Part shown: positions 24,085-33,513 of the stretch, piece after piece
Layout: each line of letters starts with the position of its first letter
Position numbering within the stretch: the first letter of the stretch is position 1
DNA from: Candidatus Bathyarchaeota archaeon
GTDB lineage: Archaea; Thermoproteota; Bathyarchaeia; Bathyarchaeales; Bathycorpusculaceae
Assembly: GCA_003151735.1 (NCBI GenBank)
Contig: PLYI01000087.1
Span: 1-64,000, forward strand
DNA length: 64,000 nucleotides
Reading direction: 5' to 3'
Program-made: the position numbers and the translations under genes
Notes under the pieces: model-generated
What the model was told of the DNA's origin: nothing
What the model saw: only the letters and a program-made list of their open reading frames with translations
Database searches by the model: none

Positions 24085-25248
24085 CTACTTGAAGGCGCTG
24101 GCAATTCGGTTGCAGGCTTCCACCATGCGTTCCATGGGCTGAGTGAACGTTATTCTTACGTATCCTTCACCGTACTTGCCAAAACCATCACCAGGCGTCA
24201 CTGCCACGCCGACATCAAGTAGCTTTGCAACGAATTTTATCGAGTCGCACTTGCAGTTGACCCAGACATAGAAAGTGGCCTTTGCCTTTTCAACTTTATA
24301 GCCAAGCTTACATAGCGTGTCAACGAGTAAGTCACGACGTTCTTGGAGGATAAGGTTGTTTTTCTTCAGGAATTCTGGCGGTTCACTGCCAGAGTAGGCA
24401 CCTAAAGCTTTCACTGCGACCTTCTGAGTGTACACAGGCGGTCCACTGTCGATTTGAGTTTTCACTTTAGTTAAGCCATCAATAAGCTGCTTGTTTCCAA
24501 CGGCAAAGCCAATACGGTCCCCAGTCATGTTAAAGGTTTTTGAAAACGAATGAAACTCGATAGCAACATCCATTGCCCCATCGATTTCAAGAATACTTGG
24601 GGCGCGGTAGCCGTCATAGGTGATTTCGGAGTAAGCATTATCATAGCATAGCATCAGATTGTTGTCCTTGGCAAAGTCAACAGCTTCTTTGAGGAATTTC
24701 TTGTCAACCGTTGCCGCTGTCGGGTTGCTTGGGTAATTAAGAAACATCATCTTTGCTTTGTCGACCTTAATTACTTCAAAGTCGGGTTTGAAATCGTTCT
24801 CTTCCAACAACGGCATAGGTACGGGTATGCCATCACAAAGGATTGTGCTGCCCTGTGCGTAAACTGGGTAAGCTGGGTCAGGTACCAAAACGCGGTCTCC
24901 CGGGTTGATGAACGCTCGGGCGACGTTTGCTATACCCTCCTTTGAACCCAAAAGTGCAACAACTTGGTCCTGCTGCAAATCAACGTTGAATCGTTTCTTG
25001 CACCACCCTGTCACTGCTTCTCTAAAGTCTGGTTCACCTTGACTGAAAGAGTAATTATGTTTCTTGGGGTCGCTCGCTTCTTTTTTGAGCGATTCAATGA
25101 TGAAGGTCGGCGGCGGAAGGTCAGGGTCACCGATACTCAGCGAGATCAGGTCTATGCCGCAACGTTTCTTTTCTCTTGTAAGTTTTTCAAGTTCAGCAAA
25201 CAGGTATGGAGGCAACCGTTTAATTCGGTCTGCGTACTCAAAAGTCAT
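24085..25248 (-). CDS. dapL: LL-diaminopimelate aminotransferase
   Basis: PLP aminotransferase that makes LL-diaminopimelate from tetrahydrodipicolinate and glutamate, skipping the succinyl or acetyl branches. The 387-residue type I fold shows LISLSIGDPDLPPPTF, the PLP-Asp/Tyr segment MLCYDNAYSEI, and the lysine in HSFSKTFNMTGDRIGFA (about residue 238). It is the last gene of the dap operon, five bases after dapF. Other type I aminotransferases look alike; the operon makes the DapL call. Confidence 0.9.
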   Translation of the reverse strand: MTFEYADRIKRLPPYLFAELEKLTREKKRCGIDLISLSIGDPDLPPPTFIIESLKKEASDPKKHNYSFSQGEPDFREAVTGWCKKRFNVDLQQDQVVALLGSKEGIANVARAFINPGDRVLVPDPAYPVYAQGSTILCDGIPVPMPLLEENDFKPDFEVIKVDKAKMMFLNYPSNPTAATVDKKFLKEAVDFAKDNNLMLCYDNAYSEITYDGYRAPSILEIDGAMDVAIEFHSFSKTFNMTGDRIGFAVGNKQLIDGLTKVKTQIDSGPPVYTQKVAVKALGAYSGSEPPEFLKKNNLILQERRDLLVDTLCKLGYKVEKAKATFYVWVNCKCDSIKFVAKLLDVGVAVTPGDGFGKYGEGYVRITFTQPMERMVEACNRIASAFK

Positions 25249-25253
25249 GTATT

Positions 25254-26087
25254 TTATGGCTCCTTGAATAATGTTCCTTCGTAAACTTTCTCGGCGGCGC
25301 CGCTTAGGAAGATGCTTTTGGCAATTTCTACTTGCAAGTTACCCCCGAGCACGTGAACTGTGACTTTGTTTCCGACTTTTCCAAGCTTGTTTGCAGCCGC
25401 TACTGCCGCGCAGGTTCCAGTGCCGCAGGCGAGTGTTTCTCCGCAGCCGCGTTCCCAAACCCGAACATTCAACTCGTTCTCACTGAGGACCTCGACAAAG
25501 CCCACGTTGGTTCGCTTTGGGAAAGCCTTGTGATTTTCAATTTTTGAACCGACTTCTTCAACTGGAAAGCAACCAACGCAGTCGACGAAGATTATGCAGT
25601 GCGGGTTACCCATTGAGAGGCATGTTACCTTGAACTTTTCGCCGTCAACATCCAGGTCGGCGTCGATGGCTGTACCTTTCCTCTTCATGGGTAGGCTGCT
25701 TCTTTCCCAGTTTGGCTCGCCCATATCTACCTTAACGGCGGCGACTTCTTTGTTCTTGAGAGTGAGCCAGACATGTCTTATTCCTGAGAGAGTTTCAATA
25801 GCGAATTCGCGCTTAGACACGATGCTGTTTTCGAAACAGTACTTGGCAAAGCACCGTATGCCGTTTCCGCACATTTCCGCTTCGCTGCCGTCAGCGTTGA
25901 AAATCCGCATCTTTGCTTCGGCAACTGTTGAATTGCAGACAAGAAGCAACCCATCGGCGCCAACTGAGAAGTGCCTCTCACAAAGCGTCTTGGTCAACTC
26001 AGCAGCCTTCGCATCGCTGATTTTTCCATCTCGGTTATCAATTATGATGTAGTCGTTGCCTAAGCCGTGCATCTTCCAAAAACTCAT
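25254..26087 (-). CDS. dapF: Diaminopimelate epimerase
   Basis: Converts LL- to meso-diaminopimelate by a two-cysteine mechanism. The 277-residue protein has WKMHGLGNDYIIID, the first cysteine in AEMCGNGIRCFAKY (about 74), and the second in CGETLACGTGTCAAVAAA (about 218). All family residues appear intact. Its start lies four bases after the lysA stop, so the genes are coupled. Confidence 0.95.
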   Translation of the reverse strand: MSFWKMHGLGNDYIIIDNRDGKISDAKAAELTKTLCERHFSVGADGLLLVCNSTVAEAKMRIFNADGSEAEMCGNGIRCFAKYCFENSIVSKREFAIETLSGIRHVWLTLKNKEVAAVKVDMGEPNWERSSLPMKRKGTAIDADLDVDGEKFKVTCLSMGNPHCIIFVDCVGCFPVEEVGSKIENHKAFPKRTNVGFVEVLSENELNVRVWERGCGETLACGTGTCAAVAAANKLGKVGNKVTVHVLGGNLQVEIAKSIFLSGAAEKVYEGTLFKEP

Positions 26088-26091
26088 ACGC

Positions 26092-27375
26092 TCACTCTGC
26101 CGTCCGCTGACTAGACATCAAATCACTCAGCTGCTCCCGTTGTCTAACCATAACCACTTTGCCCTGCCGAATCATAACCTCTGCAGCTCTGGGTCGTGAG
26201 TTGTACTGTGAGCTCATGCTAAAGCCGTAAGCTCCAGCGTTAAGAACAGCAAGCAAATCACCCTCCTCCACCAGGGGTAACTGCCTGTCTTTGGCTAAGG
26301 CGTCGCCTGACTCGCAGATTGGACCCACCACGTCGTATGTTTCCTTATCTGCTTGTGCAACCTTGTTGGCAACTAGGATTGGGTGGTAGGAACCGTACAT
26401 TGTTGGTCGCACCAGTGTGTTGAAGCCTGCATCTACGCCTACAAATTTCTTGGAAGGAGTAGACTTGACTGTGTTAACGGTTGTCAGCAGGATACTTGCA
26501 TCGCAGACAAGGTATCTGCCTGGTTCGACACATAAGAACGGCTTTCCGAGTCCGTATTCCTTGACTTTGCTTTTGAATGGCGCTACAATTTTGCTTGAGA
26601 ATTCTGATAGGTCTAAGTCTTTGTCTTCCGGCTTGTATGGAACGCCGAATCCGCCGCCAATATCGATAAACTCAAATTCTACTCCTACTTCCTCGTGCAC
26701 CCGCTTAGCTATGCTTAGGAGTTTTTCTACTGCCAACGAGTAAGGTTCTATATCAAGGATACCTGAGCCAATATGCATGTGGATACCGAAGCGTTCTACA
26801 CGTGCTCGCTTAGCAGTCACATAAGCCTTCAATGCATCTTCTTCGGTTAGGCCGAATTTTGATTCGGGACCAGCAGTTATGCAGTGGCTATGATGCCCTG
26901 CAACGACCTCTGGATTAACACGTACGGAAACAACTGGCGGAACAGCAATCTTTAGCAGCCTATCAAGCTCTGACTGCGAATCCACGTTTACAGTGATGTT
27001 TGCGCCAGATAGAAACTTTAATTCGTCGTTTCTTACGCTGGTCCCAGTGAATAACATGCGGTCAGGTGTGAATCCGCTGCTTAAACCCATGAACACTTCA
27101 CCTGGACTAACTGTGTCTAAGTAGGCGCCTTCCGACTGCAGAATCTTGAGAACGGTTAGGTTGCTGTTGGCTTTTGCGGCGTAGTAGACTCGCAGGTGCT
27201 TGTAGTTGCTGATTAAAGCGTTGTGGAGGCGGTTGTAGTTGTCTCTGATGCGTTTCTCGCTCAAAAGGTACAGTGGCGTATCGTATTTTTCAACTAATTC
27301 CTTAACTGAGAAACCATCAAAGAAAAGGCTGCCTTTTCGGTCTTCTAAGGGTTCACGAAGCTTTCTTTTAACCAT
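26092..27375 (-). CDS. lysA: Diaminopimelate decarboxylase
   Basis: PLP enzyme that decarboxylates meso-diaminopimelate to lysine. The 427-residue fold III protein has the PLP lysine in YYAAKANSN (about residue 66), HMHIGSGI, the phosphate loop DIGGGFGVPY, EPGRYLV and the substrate-contact CESGDALAKD, plus GAYGFSMSSQYNSRPRA at the C-terminus. Fourth in the dap operon, 41 bases after asd. Confidence 0.96.
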   Translation of the reverse strand: MVKRKLREPLEDRKGSLFFDGFSVKELVEKYDTPLYLLSEKRIRDNYNRLHNALISNYKHLRVYYAAKANSNLTVLKILQSEGAYLDTVSPGEVFMGLSSGFTPDRMLFTGTSVRNDELKFLSGANITVNVDSQSELDRLLKIAVPPVVSVRVNPEVVAGHHSHCITAGPESKFGLTEEDALKAYVTAKRARVERFGIHMHIGSGILDIEPYSLAVEKLLSIAKRVHEEVGVEFEFIDIGGGFGVPYKPEDKDLDLSEFSSKIVAPFKSKVKEYGLGKPFLCVEPGRYLVCDASILLTTVNTVKSTPSKKFVGVDAGFNTLVRPTMYGSYHPILVANKVAQADKETYDVVGPICESGDALAKDRQLPLVEEGDLLAVLNAGAYGFSMSSQYNSRPRAAEVMIRQGKVVMVRQREQLSDLMSSQRTAE

Positions 27376-27416
27376 CCACCATACACCAAACTCTACTGTT
27401 ACAGCGTGAGCGGCAT

Positions 27417-28475
27417 TTAAGCTAAACCCTTAGCCACATACAACTCTGCGCTTAGGATGCCTCCGCCTGCAGCGCCCCGAACCGTATTGTGTCCAAGGCA
27501 CATGTATTTGAAAGTCATAATTGGGTCTTTGCGGATTCTGCCAACTACAACGCTCATGCCGCAGCCTGCGTCGCGATCAAAGCGTGGTTGGGGGCGGTTC
27601 TTTTCATGTCGAACTATGATTGGGTTAGCTGGAGCAGATGGCAACTTGAGCAACTGGGGAGCTCCCTTGAAATCCTCAAAGGCTGCCTCGATTTGCTCAA
27701 GAGATGGGTCTTGGTCTAACTTTACGAATATGGATTCTAAGTGACCGTCTTTTACTTGGACTCGGTTGCAGCTTGCGCTAATCTGAAAATCCGCATTCTT
27801 CACGCCCTTCCCTTTGTAGGTTCCCAGAATCTTGAGCGCTTCCGTTTCCATCTTGTCCTCTTCACCTGATATGAAAGGAATAACATTGTCAATTATGTCA
27901 AGTGAAGCTACACCTGGGTAACCTGCACCGCTGAGCGCTTGCATCGTATTAACTACAACCTGTCTTAAGCCATACTGCATCAATGGCTTTAGCGTAATTG
28001 CCATTTGAATCGTGCTGCAGTTTGGGTCAGTCGAAATAAAGCCTTTCCATCCACGAAGTTGCTGCTGGACTTTGATTAGCTCAGCGTGGTCCGCGTTAAT
28101 TTCCGGGATGATTAAGGGTACATCCTTTTCCATTCTGTGAGCGCTTGCCTTACTAAACACTGGGTACATGGAGGCGAATTCATTTTCAACTTGACCCGCC
28201 AAATCGCCTGGTAAAGACGAAAACACCAAGTCCACGTCGCCAGCCTTCTCCACCGACGCCACATCAGCGTTGGCTACGGGCATTTCAGCGATTTCTTTAG
28301 GCAGGTTTGATTCCATGATCCAGTTGCATGCGTCTTTGTATTTTTTGCCTGCTGACCGCTCTGAAGCGGCAAGCACCTCGATTTTGAACCATGGGTGACC
28401 TTGCAATAGTTGAATGTACCGTTGTCCAACGGCTCCAGTTGCACCTAAGATGGCGACTTTACGTTTATTCGACAT
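27417..28475 (-). CDS. asd: Aspartate-semialdehyde dehydrogenase
   Basis: Reduces aspartyl phosphate to aspartate semialdehyde with NADPH, the branch point to lysine, threonine and methionine. The 352-residue protein has AILGATGAVGQRYIQLL, the active-site STDPNCSTIQMAI (Cys about 153) and the later GHLESIFVK and CGMSVVVGRI. It is the archaeal/fungal-type branch. Third gene of the dap operon, about 70 bases after dapB. Confidence 0.94.
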   Translation of the reverse strand: MSNKRKVAILGATGAVGQRYIQLLQGHPWFKIEVLAASERSAGKKYKDACNWIMESNLPKEIAEMPVANADVASVEKAGDVDLVFSSLPGDLAGQVENEFASMYPVFSKASAHRMEKDVPLIIPEINADHAELIKVQQQLRGWKGFISTDPNCSTIQMAITLKPLMQYGLRQVVVNTMQALSGAGYPGVASLDIIDNVIPFISGEEDKMETEALKILGTYKGKGVKNADFQISASCNRVQVKDGHLESIFVKLDQDPSLEQIEAAFEDFKGAPQLLKLPSAPANPIIVRHEKNRPQPRFDRDAGCGMSVVVGRIRKDPIMTFKYMCLGHNTVRGAAGGGILSAELYVAKGLA

Positions 28476-28545
28476 GTCTTGTTTCTTCCTCGGCTCTTTT
28501 CACTCTGTTTTTCCTTGATAAAAAAGGTAATGGTTGTTTTGGCGG

Positions 28546-29340
28546 CTAAGATAAGCCTAAAACGTCAGCCATACTGTAGACTTTAGGTTCGTTTTGCTTG
28601 CTTAACCATTCAGCTGCGACCACAGCGCCTTGAGCAAACACGTTCCTTGAGAACGCCGTATGTTCAATACGCAGCATCTCATAAGGTCCTGCAACGATTA
28701 AGTCGTGGATTCCGGGAACACCTCCAGCACGCAAAGCTGTAATTTCAAGTTCTTCGGGCTTGCGTGGGCTGATTCCTTCTCGTCCTGAAATCGTCTTCTT
28801 ATAACCGCGTACGTTAGCAACTATCTCTCCTAGTTTCTTGGCTGTTCCACTTGGCGCATCCTTCTTTCCTATGTGGTGGATTTCGTTTATGCTAAAGTCG
28901 TAGCCTTGAGGAAAGGCCTTCAACGATTCGGCCAGCTTGAAGAGTATGTTGACGCCCACGCTGTAGTTTGGGGAGAATACAGCTGGAACTTTTCCCGACA
29001 TTGCAGATATGACTTGTCGGTTTTGTTCTTGCGTAAAGCCTGTGGTGCCGAGTACTATGCGTTTTCCGAGGTTGGCAACAATTGGAATGCTGATAACTTC
29101 GGCAGCTGGCACTGTAAAACTTACGTAAACGTCGGCTTCTCTGACAGCTTCACTTAGTCTATCGGAACTGAAGATTTTTGTGTCGGAGTTAGCGATGTTT
29201 AGTTCACGCAGGCTCTTGTCGACGGCAGGGGAGTTTGGTGCTTCTGTTGCACCCGCGATTTGGTGTCCTTTAGCAACGGCTTCAGCAATAACTGCATTGC
29301 CCATTCTGCCTGCAGCGCCAGCTACACAGAACCTAAGCAT
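28546..29340 (-). CDS. dapB: 4-hydroxy-tetrahydrodipicolinate reductase
   Basis: Reduces the DapA product with NAD(P)H. About 264 residues: FCVAGAAGRMGNAVIAEA (nucleotide loop), VLGTTGFTQEQ, the substrate segment INEIHHIGKKDAPSGTA, and a C-terminal EHTAFSRNVFAQGAV. ATG at 29340 is chosen as it starts at the conserved MLRFCVAGA and overlaps the end of dapA by eight bases; the open frame runs further into dapA but those residues are not dapB-like. Confidence 0.94.
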   Translation of the reverse strand: MLRFCVAGAAGRMGNAVIAEAVAKGHQIAGATEAPNSPAVDKSLRELNIANSDTKIFSSDRLSEAVREADVYVSFTVPAAEVISIPIVANLGKRIVLGTTGFTQEQNRQVISAMSGKVPAVFSPNYSVGVNILFKLAESLKAFPQGYDFSINEIHHIGKKDAPSGTAKKLGEIVANVRGYKKTISGREGISPRKPEELEITALRAGGVPGIHDLIVAGPYEMLRIEHTAFSRNVFAQGAVVAAEWLSKQNEPKVYSMADVLGLS

Positions 29341-30370
29341 AGAAGAGACCTTCCAAGTACTTTTCGTTGTAGAGTCGTTCTTTAAGGTCAACGCCAAAGT
29401 ATTCGGCAATTGGCTTTAGAATCTGAGGGTTGCTTTCATAGACTTTCCGTACATTCGCCAACACCACTTCTAAGCCGCCGCGAGTCATTTTTCCTAATGG
29501 TTGCCTGCATGGGCCAGAAGGCATGCCTAACACGTTCATAAGCGTCTTGTAAGCGAGCGGGTTGCGGGCTTTGCATGCTACTGGACCGTACGGTGTTTGC
29601 TCTTGGGTTTTGACTGTGACTATGTTGAAGAGCGGTTGGAGTGCTTGGGCAATCACGCTTGCCGCCTCTTCGTTGCCGTCCAAAACATAGTGCACCATGT
29701 CTACGACAGCACTCGGAGCAACATTAGAAACTACAGATATTACTCCGCTCGCAGCGATGTCAGGTGAAATCATCATCGTATAGGTCTTGTCATCGTCTCC
29801 TGAGAGGATGTCGAATTCTTCTCCGCAAAGCCGCCTTGTCAACTCCATATTCTTAAGATCACCCGTGGCTTCTTTCACGCAGCGAACGTTTGGGTACTGC
29901 TTATGGAGCAGGGCGAGGTCTTGTGGAAAAAGCTGTGTTCCTGTCCTTCCTGGAATTATGTATGGAATTACTTGAACTTCTGGAAACTTACTCGCAATAG
30001 GCTCTACATATTCCTTGCGAATTTCCATTGAGCTCGGTCCGTTGTAGTAGGGGTCGACGAGGAGGACGTAGTTTACGCCAAAATCTTGAGCGTGGGCTGT
30101 GCCGTCGATGGCTTCTTGGGTTGAGTTGCTTCCTGTGCCCGCTATGGTTAGGCTCCTGCTGCTGGAGTACTCGTGAACTTTTTCAATCACTTTTGTGTGT
30201 TCGTTCCAGTCTAAGGTTGGGCTTTCGCCGGTTGTGCCGACGGCGAGTATGCCTTTGACGCCGTTTTCTATTTGGAAATCTACTAGTCGCTTTAATCCTT
30301 CGTAATCGACTTGGCCCTTATGGTTCATGGGAGTTATTAATGCAGTGTAACAACCACTGAATGTTACCAT
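29333..30370 (-). CDS. dapA: 4-hydroxy-tetrahydrodipicolinate synthase, extended C-terminus
   Basis: Condenses pyruvate with aspartate semialdehyde, first gene of the operon. It has GCYTALITPMN, GTTGESPTLD, the Tyr in VIPYIIPGRTG and the Schiff-base Lys in CVKEATGDLKN (about residue 168). At 345 residues it is longer than the usual 290-300; the extra part is a C-terminal helical tail after KMTRGGLEVVLANVRKV. ATG at 30370 follows AAGAGGAA. Related aldolases (for example KDG aldolase) share the fold, but the operon supports DapA. Confidence 0.92.
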   Translation of the reverse strand: MVTFSGCYTALITPMNHKGQVDYEGLKRLVDFQIENGVKGILAVGTTGESPTLDWNEHTKVIEKVHEYSSSRSLTIAGTGSNSTQEAIDGTAHAQDFGVNYVLLVDPYYNGPSSMEIRKEYVEPIASKFPEVQVIPYIIPGRTGTQLFPQDLALLHKQYPNVRCVKEATGDLKNMELTRRLCGEEFDILSGDDDKTYTMMISPDIAASGVISVVSNVAPSAVVDMVHYVLDGNEEAASVIAQALQPLFNIVTVKTQEQTPYGPVACKARNPLAYKTLMNVLGMPSGPCRQPLGKMTRGGLEVVLANVRKVYESNPQILKPIAEYFGVDLKERLYNEKYLEGLFYA

Positions 30371-30492
30371 TTCAAATTCCTCTTTTAAGATGAGGAACAT
30401 TGGTTAGCAGGATATTTAAGTATTACGTTTTACAGAATTTTTTTACTAAAAACGTAATTAACTGGATAAAATAGTTCAGATCCACTTGTCAA

Positions 30493-30813
30493 TCAACCTT
30501 TTTCGGATAACAGTAACGACTCAACGTGATAGGCAGTAAAAACCCCATCGTAAACACCATAAATTCTCCGCAAATAATCAACCGCATCCCCAAGCTCGCC
30601 AGCAGACGGAATAACAGCTTTAAAATTTTCCAAACGCAAAATATCCGAAAGAGACCCACATTCCGTCTTGACAATCTTCAACCGCAAAGTACGAGGACCA
30701 GACTGAAAAACAGCGATTTCACCAGGTTTAGGGTTGCCTTTTCGAACATCAATTGTTTTTTGGCCTTTAGATAGCCATTCGAACACTTCCTTTTTTGCAA
30801 GAAACCACGGCAA
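30493..30813 (-). CDS. ASCH-domain protein
   Basis: A 106-residue ASCH protein: PWFLAKKEVFEWLSKGQKTI then DVRKGNPKPGEIAVF, and later VYDGVFTAYHVESL. ASCH domains are PUA-related folds proposed to bind RNA, and some are nucleases or amidohydrolases. TTG start at 30813. It lies downstream of the rpl24e gene on the same strand, consistent with an RNA-linked role, though the spacing is about 120 bases. Confidence 0.8.
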   Translation of the reverse strand: MPWFLAKKEVFEWLSKGQKTIDVRKGNPKPGEIAVFQSGPRTLRLKIVKTECGSLSDILRLENFKAVIPSAGELGDAVDYLRRIYGVYDGVFTAYHVESLLLSEKG

Positions 30814-30932
30814 ATTAAGAACCTAAAATTCAGTTTACCCGCTATAGGAGATAAGTTTTCGGTTAAAAATCGGATATTAAATCATTTCAAAATAGGAAAA
30901 AATGGGTTGAAACGTAGACGATTGCTTGCTGT

Positions 30933-31130
30933 TTACCCTTTGCCTTTCTCTTCTTTGCCGAAGTATTTTGTCCACTTTAGTTTGCGTGCGTCGCGTTTGA
31001 ATGATAAGCTACTTTTCTTGCATTTGCTAGAGTCGAACCATAGGATTGAGCCGTCGTTTTTAACGAACATCATGCCTGTGCCAGCTGGGAAATCAGCACC
31101 ACAGAACGAACATTTTCTAGGTTTTGGCAT
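30933..31130 (-). CDS. rpl24e: 50S ribosomal protein L24e
   Basis: The 65-residue protein matches archaeal L24e: [20 protein letters not shown], then [20 protein letters not shown] and KWTKYFG. The cysteine pairs form a zinc knuckle. It follows rps28e by 20 bases; L7Ae-S28e-L24e is a conserved archaeal order. Confidence 0.96.
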   Translation of the reverse strand: MPKPRKCSFCGADFPAGTGMMFVKNDGSILWFDSSKCKKSSLSFKRDARKLKWTKYFGKEEKGKG

Positions 31131-31150
31131 GACAAATTCTCCAAGTTATT

Positions 31151-31369
31151 CTATCTAGTGATTTTCTTTGCTTCTCTTTCTGTTTCTCGCAGCATCAGAA
31201 TGTCTTGTGCTCTTACCGGCCCTTTAACGTTACGTGTGATGATTCTGCCTTTATCTTTGCCTTCCATGATGCGGACGCGTACTTGTGTGATTTCGCCTGT
31301 TACGCCTGTGCGACCTATGACTTGTATGACTTCTGACGGAATAAGTTCTTCAGCTGCGTCTTTACTCAT
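31151..31369 (-). CDS. rps28e: 30S ribosomal protein S28e
   Basis: The 72-residue protein shows the S28e pattern: [38 protein letters not shown] and [20 protein letters not shown]. Its ATG overlaps the rpl7ae stop by one base (TAATG), so the genes are translationally coupled. Confidence 0.96.
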   Translation of the reverse strand: MSKDAAEELIPSEVIQVIGRTGVTGEITQVRVRIMEGKDKGRIITRNVKGPVRAQDILMLRETEREAKKITR

Positions 31370-31749
31370 TACTGAGTTCCTCGTTTAACTTGGTCAATCC
31401 GAGTGACGATTTCTTTGAGTAATCCTGCTGCTTCTCCTTCTCTTATGATGCATGCTGCTGCACATGGGACATCGATGCCGATGGATTTGCCGAGTTGCTC
31501 TTTGCTTGGGACAAATACATATGGAATTTTTCTTTCGTCGCAGAGTAATGGTAGGTGCGCTACAACTTCTGGTGGGTCAACATCTTCAGCTATTACTACG
31601 AGTTTTGCTTGTGATCGTTCAACAGCTTTTGTTGCCTCGTTTGTTCCTTTCCTAACTGATCCTGATTTTGAAGCAATCGTTAGGGCTTCATAGGCTGCAT
31701 CTACGATTTCTTTAGGTACTTCATATTTTACATAGAATGGTTTAGACAT
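31369..31749 (-). CDS. rpl7ae: 50S ribosomal protein L7Ae
   Basis: K-turn binding protein of the large subunit, also part of archaeal box C/D and H/ACA RNPs and of RNase P. The 126-residue protein has [39 protein letters not shown] and [13 protein letters not shown], then [10 protein letters not shown]. It is divergent from gar1, itself an H/ACA component, so RNA-modification genes face each other across a shared promoter region. Confidence 0.97.
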   Translation of the reverse strand: MSKPFYVKYEVPKEIVDAAYEALTIASKSGSVRKGTNEATKAVERSQAKLVVIAEDVDPPEVVAHLPLLCDERKIPYVFVPSKEQLGKSIGIDVPCAAACIIREGEAAGLLKEIVTRIDQVKRGTQ

Positions 31750-31835
31750 ATTAGCCTCACCCTTTTAAGGCACAGTCTTATCCACACTTCTTATTTAAGA
31801 ATCTTTCTCCCAAAAAAAGAGTGTCTTGCACTTTC

Positions 31836-31868
31836 AGTTTATATACCACTTAGAAAACTTTATATAAA
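31836..31868. promoter_or_regulatory. Divergent TATA elements between rpl7ae and gar1
   Basis: TTTATATAC near 31838-31846 reads in reverse as GTATATAAA, a TATA box for the minus-strand rpl7ae operon. TTTATATAAAG near 31859-31869 serves gar1-tfb on the plus strand, about 25-45 bases upstream of the gar1 start region. The two boxes lie back to back in a short gap. Confidence 0.55.
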
Positions 31869-31910
31869 GTGTTACGGCTTCCTACATGTTTTCGAGAAGG
31901 GGAATTGCGT

Positions 31911-32159
31911 TTGCAAAGATTGGGCAAGGTTTCAAATGTAACTCCATCACGAAACATGGTGGTAAAAGCAGAAAACTCCCCGAAAATGGGGTTTGAAGTC
32001 GTCGATGAGAACTTAAATGTTGTCGGCAAAGTTTTTGATATCATAGGCCCTGTCTCAGCTCCTTATGCAATTATTAAACCAAGCATTAAGGAACCTGAGA
32101 AACTACTGAATAAACCAGTGTACTTGCTTCTCTCGAAAACAAAACGGAGGAAACGATGA
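31911..32159 (+). CDS. gar1: H/ACA ribonucleoprotein subunit Gar1
   Basis: Component of the box H/ACA pseudouridylation RNP. About 82 residues: LGKVSNVTPSRNMVVKAENS, GFEVVDENLNVVGKVFDIIG and PVSAPYAIIKP, the Gar1/RNase P-like barrel, with a basic tail TKRRKR. TTG at 31911 is preferred because AGAAGGGG ends nine bases upstream; TTG at 31905 is also in frame. Its stop abuts the tfb ATG. Confidence 0.9.
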   Translation: MQRLGKVSNVTPSRNMVVKAENSPKMGFEVVDENLNVVGKVFDIIGPVSAPYAIIKPSIKEPEKLLNKPVYLLLSKTKRRKR

Positions 32160-33140
32160 ATGAGTAGAGCCAGCAAGTTACATCAACCAGTTGAACCAGC
32201 ACCAGACCAGACTGCATTAAAAGCAGAACCCGCCAAAGTTCAAGTATGCCCAGAATGCGGCAGCACCCGACTTATGCGTGATTATGAATGCGCTGAAATA
32301 GTATGCATGGACTGCGGTTTCGTTGTAGCGGCAAAAATAGCTGACCGTGGACCAGAATGGAGAGCTTTTGATGATGAGCAAAGGTCCAAGAGAACTCGTG
32401 TTGGGGCACCCTTAACATACACAATTCACGATAAAGGATTGTCAACAACAATCGACTGGCATGACCGAGACATCTACGGCAAAAGCCTCTCGCCAGGCCA
32501 GAAAGCACAGGTTTATCGCCTGCGGAAATGGCAGCGGCGCATCAGGGTTTCAGATGCAACTGAGCGGAACTTGGCGTTTGCCCTCTCTGAAATCACAAAG
32601 ATTTCCAATAACCTAAACCTTCCCAAGAACATACTTGAAACAGCCTCAGTTATTTACCGTAAAGCAGTAAAAGAACGCCTCATACGCGGCAGGTCAATTC
32701 AAGGCGTCACTTCAGCAGCGATTTATCTAGCGTGTAGGCAATGTGGTTTACCTCGAACCTTAGATGAAATTGCCCAGTGCTCAGGAGTTAACAAGAAAGA
32801 AGTTGGACGAAGCTACCGTTTCCTAATCCGAGAACTAAACTATTCCATCCCGCCACTGCGACCAAGCCAATACATAACAAAGTTCTCCAACCAACTCACT
32901 ATGCAGGGAAAAGTTGAGGAAATCGCTCACAAAATCTTAGCCGCAGCAAAAGAACTAAAACTCACCTCGGGCAGAGGACCAACCGGCATTGCAGCCGCAG
33001 CAAGCTATGTTGCATCCGTGTTAACAGGTGAGCGAAAGACACAGAGAGAAATCGCAGAGATTGCGCAGGTAACTGAGGTTACTATTAGGAACAGGTATAA
33101 AGAGCTCGTTGAACGGATGATGTTCCAAATAAGCATCTAA
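32160..33140 (+). CDS. tfb: Transcription initiation factor TFB
   Basis: Archaeal TFIIB homologue that binds the TBP-TATA complex and recruits RNA polymerase. The 326-residue protein has the N-terminal zinc ribbon [15 protein letters not shown] / CMDCGFVV, the B-reader [11 protein letters not shown], and two cyclin repeats ([14 protein letters not shown] and [15 protein letters not shown] onward, with [16 protein letters not shown]). GGAGG at 32146-32150 gives a strong start immediately after the gar1 stop. Confidence 0.97.
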   Translation: MSRASKLHQPVEPAPDQTALKAEPAKVQVCPECGSTRLMRDYECAEIVCMDCGFVVAAKIADRGPEWRAFDDEQRSKRTRVGAPLTYTIHDKGLSTTIDWHDRDIYGKSLSPGQKAQVYRLRKWQRRIRVSDATERNLAFALSEITKISNNLNLPKNILETASVIYRKAVKERLIRGRSIQGVTSAAIYLACRQCGLPRTLDEIAQCSGVNKKEVGRSYRFLIRELNYSIPPLRPSQYITKFSNQLTMQGKVEEIAHKILAAAKELKLTSGRGPTGIAAAASYVASVLTGERKTQREIAEIAQVTEVTIRNRYKELVERMMFQISI

Positions 33141-33174
33141 AAGCTTTTTTCTTTCCTTTTTTAAGGTTTTTCCG

Positions 33175-33465
33175 ATGTCCAATTCCGCCACAGAAAACTC
33201 TGGCAAACCAAAAATGGAAGAGTCAATTGCTAAAATCAATGAAATACAAAATGGACTCAAACAAAACCTAATAGACCTGCACCAGAAACTGGAACTGCTT
33301 GATTCAAAACCCGATTTGCAAAGCAGTCTTGACGACTTAAAAAAGGATGTTGAGACAAGAGCCAGCGACCTTGAAACCGAAGTAAAACGATTGCGCGAAG
33401 ATTTAAAATCCGTCCGCGAAAGTTTAGGTTTAAACCTAGAAAAGCCGAAATCAGACAAATCTTAA
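33175..33465 (+). CDS. Small coiled-coil protein
   Basis: The 96-residue product is mostly heptad coiled coil, with MEESIAKINEIQNGLKQNLI, DLHQKLELLDSKPDLQSSL and VETRASDLETEVKRLREDL, and a basic C-terminal tail. No family is recognised. It lies 34 bases after tfb on the same strand and may share its transcript. Structural or scaffold roles are possible. Confidence 0.55.
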   Translation: MSNSATENSGKPKMEESIAKINEIQNGLKQNLIDLHQKLELLDSKPDLQSSLDDLKKDVETRASDLETEVKRLREDLKSVRESLGLNLEKPKSDKS

Positions 33466-33513
33466 CCGTAGATAAGAAATTTTTTAAGCACCCTAGTCGC
33501 TATATGCTAACTT

